The position numbers were made by a program, and so were the translations under genes. This document shows positions 58,335-64,000 of a stretch of DNA of 64,000 nucleotides, one piece after another; the first letter of the stretch is position 1; each line of letters starts with the position of its first letter. This DNA is from Vicugna pacos. Taxonomy: Eukaryota > Chordata > Mammalia > Artiodactyla > Camelidae. The DNA is taken from assembly GCF_048564905.1 (NCBI RefSeq), contig NC_133007.1, positions 4,588,001 to 4,652,000 of the forward strand, written 5' to 3'. The notes below the pieces were generated by a model. The model had not been told where the DNA came from, made no database searches, and worked only from the letters and a program-made list of their open reading frames with translations.

Positions 58335-58439
58335 TAATTAGTTTTATTTCTTTATTTTTAGAGGAGGTACTGTGGATTGAACCCAGGACTTCATGCATGC
58401 TAAGCACGCGCTCTACCGCTTGAGCTATACCCTCCCCCT
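58335..58439 (-). mobile_element. Camelid tRNA-derived SINE, reverse orientation
   Basis: The complement of the SINE head ends at 58439 ('gagctataccctccccc'). The complement of the B box is 'ggattgaaccc' at about 58374. A T-rich tail lies on the left. Confidence 0.9.
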
Positions 58440-58799
58440 GTTTTTTTTAATTTTTAAAAAAATTTTCTGTTTATATTAATAACTTGTTTCTTTTTACTTT
58501 GTTTGCCGTATTCTTTTCACGTGAAGCAAGGCAGTAGGTCCAGTCCACATTCAAGGAGAGGGGAGTGCACAGGGGGGTGAAGGCTGGGATCATGGGGGCC
58601 ACGGGCTGCCTCCTGCACCCACTACGGCCCCTGAGCAAAGGGGTGTCTCTGCCCTGCACATTCCACCCCGGTTTTACTAATCCCCTCCCTTGGGACCAAT
58701 TCTATAGATAGACTAACCTGGGGTGTCTGGAAACCTTCATGGGAAAAACTCTCTGTCCTCTCACCAGTTTTAAGACTTCTTCCTTTTTCTTAAAAGAAT

Positions 58800-59500
58800 A
58801 CATTTTAAAAAAACATAGTTTTTCATATTTCAAAAGTAATACAAGTTCCTTGTGGAATTCCAACAATATCAAAATATAAAAGCTATAAATAAAACTCCCC
58901 TAATGTTCCTCCCACATCCTGGAGGTGAGCAGTGTTCATCTCGCGGTCTACCCCTTCTCCCAGTACATGTGCTAATGTCATATTCTTGTTAACTTACTAA
59001 AAAGGTTAATTTACTAAAAAAGTTATCAATCTCTTCTTTGGTTTGTGTTGTGTCTTACTTAACTCAGTAGCTTGACCATCTCCCTTTTTTTTTTTTTTAC
59101 GATGGAATGCGTCACAAATCTGAGTGTCATCTTTGCACAGGGGCCATGCTAACCTTCTCCGTGTTGTTCCAATTTTAGTCCATGTGCAGCCGAAGTGAGC
59201 AGCTTGCCATCTTTTAATAACAGCGTGTATAGATCTACCTCATTCTGTTCCTGTACACACGTATCATAATTTATCTAACCTTTCCCCTATTGGTGGTCAC
59301 TTAGGTTTAAAAAAAGTTCTTATCTACCGTGCTTATTATAAACAGTGCCACAGTGTGCATATGTGGGGCTGCAGAGGGCGGGTATTTGCACACTTGCGTA
59401 TTTCAGCAGAACAGGTTTCTAGAAGTAGAATGCTGAATCGAAGTGTATTACAAGATGTTCTCCAGAAAGGTTGTACCAATTTCAACTTTCCCAAAGCTAA
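58800..59500 (-). mobile_element. Old L1M-like sequence hosting a U6 pseudogene
   Basis: Similar in kind to the 43.6-44.8 kb repeat: 'caaaagtaatacaagttcct', 'cataatttatctaacctttc', 'cagaacaggtttctagaagt', 'ccagaaaggttgtaccaatttc'. Interrupted at about 59082-59200. Confidence 0.55.
59082..59200 (-). pseudogene. RNU6: U6 snRNA retropseudogene
   Basis: The reverse complement follows U6 snRNA across its length: 'gctcacttcggctgcacatg', 'actaaaattggaacaacac', 'gagaaggttagcatggcccc', then a decayed 3' part and an A run (T run on +, 59085-59098). Substitutions are scattered, so it is not functional. Flanks 'agcttgaccatct' (59069-59081) and 'agcttgccatct' (59201-59212) look like a target-site duplication with one indel, implying L1-mediated insertion. 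Confidence 0.9.
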
Positions 59501-60109
59501 TAGTGAGTGTTTTTCAGAGGGCAGTCCCTGCATGATTTGGTCTGTTGCCTTTTACAGGGACCCAAGACCCTGTTCATTGTGAGAACATCTCAAAGCAGTA
59601 GAGGAAAAGTTGTCAAAGATCATGGCTGCAATCAGAAAACCTCAGATTAGTTCTCAGCTGACTCTGGTTCCGATTCTGCTTGGTGACTCTGTGCCAGTAC
59701 TTGACGAGGAAGTGTAGCTGTGTGAACCTCACCCACACAGCTCAGCCCGCACCACAAGCAGGGTGACTCTGAAGTGTTCCCACAAGACCCAGCTCCTCAT
59801 CCGGGGCAGGACATTCACATGACTGATGAGCCCAGAACAGACCACCAACACTCCCATCCGGGACCTCGCCAAGGTCAAGTGGTCATCAAGTTCCCTCCCC
59901 AGCAGGTGGAAGGGACCCTGCAGGGCCTCTGGACTGGGAAGTTTTCTTGATGGAGTCTTGCTAACACTACCATCTCAGCTGAGGTGGGAGGGGCTGAGGA
60001 ATTCAAAGGCCAGACACCCTTATAAAAGCTGGCACACAAGGTCAGACCATTTTGTGTCCCAGTTTAGGCTGTATTTGTCCCAGTTCCAAGACTGCACTCA
60101 CGATCTCCC

Positions 60110-60215
60110 ATAAAAAGGGGGCACTCTGGGTGTGATGGCATACACGGGTAATAACTCACTGAGCTGTATGCTTCACATGTGTGCATTTTACTACATGCAA
60201 ACCACATTTCAAAAG
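60110..60215 (+). mobile_element. Old L1M/HAL1-like 3' tip
   Basis: 'gagctgtatgcttcacatg' and 'tgtgcattttactacatgc' followed by 'aaaccacatttc' resemble the end of the 17.6-18.3 kb element. Short and diverged. Confidence 0.5.
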
Positions 60216-60590
60216 AGAGAAGGGAAGGAGTGAGGAAGGGAGCATAAAAGAGAAAGAAAAAGGGGAAGATAGGAGAGGGAGGGGCAGTAGAGGACAGGGT
60301 CCCAGAGTGCACCTGCCTGTCCATCCGAGCACACCCCTCCTCAGAATGTGGGGAGAATGAGGACCTAGGGAACCGCTACCCTGGGTTCCATCCTGGACCA
60401 CGTGAGCCGCTGGCACTGGCCTGAGCCCTTTGCTCAGCCATGGGGCATCCACTGGTGAGAGTCAATAGTACAAGGGATGGCGTGTTAGGAGAGCTTCTCC
60501 ACAGCAACGTGTGGCGATGTCATAGTGCAAAGTATTAATGGAATATTACCGCCCCCACCCTCTCTTTCATTTCATGACCTTTCCCCACAG

Positions 60591-60721
60591 TCCTATGGAG
60601 AAACAGGAGGCTGCCATTTGTCCCAGAGAAGAATTGTCATGGTGGAGCCAGAGAAGAAAGCCAACAAATTGTTGTCTTTTAAATTCAAAAGCAGCGGCCC
60701 TTATGTAACATGGAAATACAG
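60591..60721 (+). other. Second exon-like open segment, gene unknown
   Basis: A good pyrimidine tract ends 'cctttccccacag' at 60590. The 131 bases after it are open from phase 0 (SYGETGGCHLSQRRIVMVEP, then EKKANKLLSFKFKSSGPYVT and WKY), up to ACAG before a weak GTTGGA. Phase would allow joining to 55939-56070. The family is unknown, and chance remains likely. Confidence 0.22.
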
Positions 60722-62566
60722 GTTGGAGGGGTGGAGAATGCTGGCTGAGTCAGTCTATTCCACTCTCCACCAGTCCTCCCCCTGCCAGCCCTCGCTTCCC
60801 TGCCTCCACCCTCCCATCCCCTAGAAGATCAAGAAGGGAGAGAGACCAGTTGGATGGGGAACTCACAGGAGAGGCACTGAAGATCACTATCTCCTGGAAG
60901 CAGCTAGCTTCAAAAGGGAGAAATGACAGCCCCCAGAAAAGTTTGGAAATATCAAACTAGGGGAACTTGAGTAGGTTTAAACTTGAAGTGTCTGAGTATG
61001 CCTGGAACCAAATAAGACTATGTTTTCTGCCACCAGAAGAAAAAGCTAAAAATAGAGAGTTTGGAAAAATACAGACTTTTTTTTTTTTTGCATCTCTATT
61101 GGTGGGAAAATGAATATTTGCCACAAAAATACAATTTTTTGCAGTGGGGGTTTTTGCATTCTGTATCACCCTTATTGCAAAGATGCATTTTCCAAGCCTA
61201 GAAATCACACGTGTGTCCTAACTAGGACTGATAAGAAAAGAAAAGGAAAAAAAAGAAGAAAAAAAGATAGTTATGGCTCAGCTCTTGTCCTCTGGAGATT
61301 TTCAGCCAGGTCAGCTCAGACATCAAATGAGAAAACAGAAGGTACTAGATTTCCCCTCTCTCTCTGCCAAGAAAGATGTTCCCCAGGCCCCTGTGCCCAG
61401 GCCTGCCAGACCAAATTAGGAGAAAAGAACCACATGACAACGAGGCTCATTTCACAGCTTTTTTTACTTCCTCATCCCTGAATGTGACTCAGAGGACACC
61501 CAGGAACTGGATGAGGGAGAGAGGGTTCAGTTCTCTGAGTACCACCGAAGTCTGCTAGAGGTCAAGTGAAAGGAGGCACTATGGATACAGGCTTCTGCAG
61601 CCTGGACCCACCACCTGGACACCTGGCCCCCTGCCCTCCCTGCCCTCCTGCCTCTCCTCACATTCCAGCCTAACCCTGGCCTCCAGAAGACGTGGAAATG
61701 TCCCTGCGCGTGGGGGGCTCAGTTCTAAGAGCTGAACTGGGGGATCGATTGGCCAAAGGTAACAGATGGGTTTTTTTTGTTTGTTTAGTTCAAAGGGAGC
61801 AAATGAACCTAAGATTCTATGGTTTTATCTCCCCAAATGCGTGCGTGGTGAGCGGAAGCATGGAGTAATCAGCTGAAGTGCAGAAACCCCGCCTTGGGTG
61901 GTTGGCTGAGTGCTTGGGAAATTGTTTCTGAAGCAAGAGCAATGATGATAACCAATCAAACACTGGCTCGAGATTTTGCAAACCGGACCCGGAAGAATCA
62001 TTTGAGTTCTAGACAGGTGTTGTAGTGTCACATGTTATGAGAAGCACAGGAAATCTTTTTGAGAGCCAGCTGGCTGAGAGACAGTCCAAAGAGAAAAGGG
62101 AACCCCTCTGGTTCACCGAAGATGGCATGTCGGAACAGCCAAGCTGTTGGAACATTTTAATTCTGGAAGAAGGAAGAAATCATTTGAATGCATTTGTCAC
62201 ATGTAGGGTTTTTCAGGGCAAGGCTCTTGAGCCGGAAGTTCCTTAAGAGGACGCTAGAGTGCGCAGACCGGAGCTCTCTGATTATCTGAGGACTCCGCTA
62301 AGCTTGACATCAACCTTGGGTTTCGAGTCTCCATTTCCTTTTCTCAGTTAAAACAATGAGTATAGAGACTGATAAGAAAATGATTATTAAATGTAGCTTA
62401 GAAAACAGCTAACTCAGTGGTACAGCGTCGTGACTTTTTGCCTAAACAAAATAGAAGTGAATTGTTGGACTTTGAACTGCTAAATTTAAAACACGAACAT
62501 TTGCCTTAAAAACGGAACCCAGAGCTAATTTGTTAACCATTTTCCTAGAATTGAGCAAAAGTATGC
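60722..62566. other. Intergenic stretch, no gene seen
   Basis: Unique-looking sequence with an A/G-rich patch near 61228-61265 and a CT run at 61357-61366. No gene or clear repeat. Confidence 0.4.
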
Positions 62567-62664
62567 AATTTTTTTAAATGGAGGTACTGGGGATCGAACC
62601 CAGGGCTCCCGTGCATGCTAAGCGTGCACCCTACCACTGAGCTATTGCACCACCACCACCCCCT
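62567..62664 (-). mobile_element. Camelid tRNA-derived SINE, reverse orientation
   Basis: The complement of 'tacctccatt' is at the left; the complementary B box 'ggatcgaaccc' lies at about 62592; the head is changed near its end ('gagctattgcaccacc'). Slightly more diverged than the other copies. Confidence 0.85.
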
Positions 62665-64000
62665 CTAAAAGCAGCTGATTTTTAAAGCTACCTCATGGTC
62701 AACTAAACAGATTTTTTAATTCCTCAGAACTCTATCTTGAAAGAAAAAAACAAAAAACCCTCTGGTAATTGACACTTACTGTTTGTCGCCTGTTCCGTGC
62801 TCTTCCTTGAGCCTGGTAATCAGGGCCCTGCTGGGTTTCTGGGTCTTCCAGCTGGTACCCAGGTTGCTATAGAGATGCTAGGAGCAGAATCCAAAGTGAG
62901 CAGTTGTCTGAGGAGTCCCTGCTCAGGGCCTGAAAACAGCTCAGTGGGAGCTTCAGCAGGTGACACAGATTTTTCCAGAGTTAAAATGAAAGCCTCAGCG
63001 AGCAAGCATTCACCTGCTTCCTCCCCAGGCAGAGACAATCTAGTTGTTAAGAGGTTGTCTCCAGTTGACTTTGGCCCATGACCTCAGTGTTCCTTTACTG
63101 GAAGTTTCTCAAAACATCTCCGGAAAGCTAGGGGTCACCAGATCCCCAGTACTTCCCACAGGGCCAGTCCGCTCCCTGCCCAGCTCTCTGCCAGGGTGCC
63201 CCAGTCTGAGCCAGAAACGAATTCCAGACCCCTCGGGTGGCCCCGGGGGACCTGAGAAGGTACCTGGGCCCAGGGCAATGGCTAAGGGGATGGAGCTGCG
63301 GGCCCAGGCTCCTTCAGCTAAAATGGGCTCCAGGTGGAGGCCCACGGGGCCGGCGTCTTGGGAGACGCAAGGACCACAGCAGATAAGGGAAGAACACAGG
63401 GTCATGCCAGGGGCTCCAGATCCCAAACGTCTCAGACATTTGTTAAAGTTCTGGCTTTTTTTTTTTTTTAATATTTGCCTTTATAGAAACTTGTTTGAGG
63501 TCACAAAATGAGGAAACATTTCTAGTATATATTTAAGCTTTTAAAAAGTTAGGAGGTCAAGGCCGTGATGCAGAACCTGCTTGCAAGTGTGGCGGCCCTT
63601 GTGCTGATGGAAGCCCCCACCCTCGGGCTCCCAGCCTCCCCTGGCCGAGCTGCTGAAGCCCGGCCCTGCTGCCCTGTGCCCTCTGCCCTCAGGCCCAGCT
63701 GTCTCTCACGGCTTCTCCCACAATCTGTTTCGCACTGGGGAGACTCAGCTTTTGATGGACTGACACATCCGAGGCCGGAGACTTTAAAGCAGGAAGTGAA
63801 GCTTTTGTTCTGTGTGGCCAAGGGCTTGAGTCTGTCTGATAGTGGCTCAGAACTTGAGGCGACCTCTAAAGGTCAAGTTGCTCCCGGCTTCTGGACAGGA
63901 GAGCTCCGCTCCTGGAAAAAGGGTCCCCGCTTTTGCTGGGTTTTGTTTGCTGTTTGCTTATTAATTGGGGGGGGGCAAAGTTTGCAAGTGAACTGTCTTT
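62665..64000. other. Intergenic end of window, no gene seen
   Basis: Moderately G+C-rich. Open frames of 90-155 codons (for example 63044-63511 + and 63109-63426 -) overlap on both strands and show no domain. NCF2 probably lies beyond the window. Confidence 0.4.

Noticed and set aside
62797-63821. Open frames of 90-155 codons near the right end
   Set aside because: They overlap on opposite strands, have no recognised domain and no splice-site support.
51000-64000. NCF2 exons, expected next to ARPC5 by human gene order
   Set aside because: No segment encodes the N-terminal or other remembered parts of p67phox. The gene most likely starts beyond 64 kb.

Overview
This is nuclear DNA from a mammal, most likely a camelid. 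It has two intron-bearing vertebrate genes, MIR, L2 and MER5-type fossils, and a great deal of L1. Five short tRNA-derived SINEs have the head and 'cctccatt' end that I recognise as the camelid family (Vic-1/CSINE type). I ran no search; identifications come from reading the translations and repeat sequences.

Two host genes are clear, both on the + strand. APOBEC4, a putative cytidine deaminase of the AID/APOBEC family, has its coding exon at 29829-30955. ARPC5, the 16-kDa subunit of the Arp2/3 complex, has four exons between 40828 and 49650 and a 3' UTR to about 51.0 kb. In the human locus as I recall it, RGL1 runs head-to-head with ARPC5 and contains APOBEC4. Positions 1 to about 40.3 kb are therefore probably the first intron of RGL1 on the - strand, and the CpG island at 40.04-41.33 kb is a shared bidirectional promoter. 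NCF2, the expected next gene beyond ARPC5, is not recognisable before the window ends.

Layout: 1-7 kb is intron with a SINE, MIRs and a GA-rich tract. 7.1-24.2 kb is a dense L1 graveyard with elements nested three deep. 24.2-29.3 kb is mostly unique sequence. 29.8-31 kb is APOBEC4. 31-40 kb is AT-rich intron with MIR and L1 fossils. 40-51 kb is the promoter and ARPC5, whose introns carry a TMA7 processed pseudogene, L2s and an L1 ORF1 fragment. 51-64 kb is intergenic, with more L1, a U6 pseudogene, SINEs and two exon-like open segments that I cannot assign.

The main points are these. ARPC5 intron 1 is a minor-class (U12) AT-AC intron. The APOBEC4 reading frame ends early through an apparent one-base loss, and the conserved lysine-rich tail persists in another frame. 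Two L1 insertions have target-site duplications but stop inside the L1 body next to A-rich stretches, which suggests internal priming. I see no new multi-gene system, CRISPR array, operon or recent viral element.
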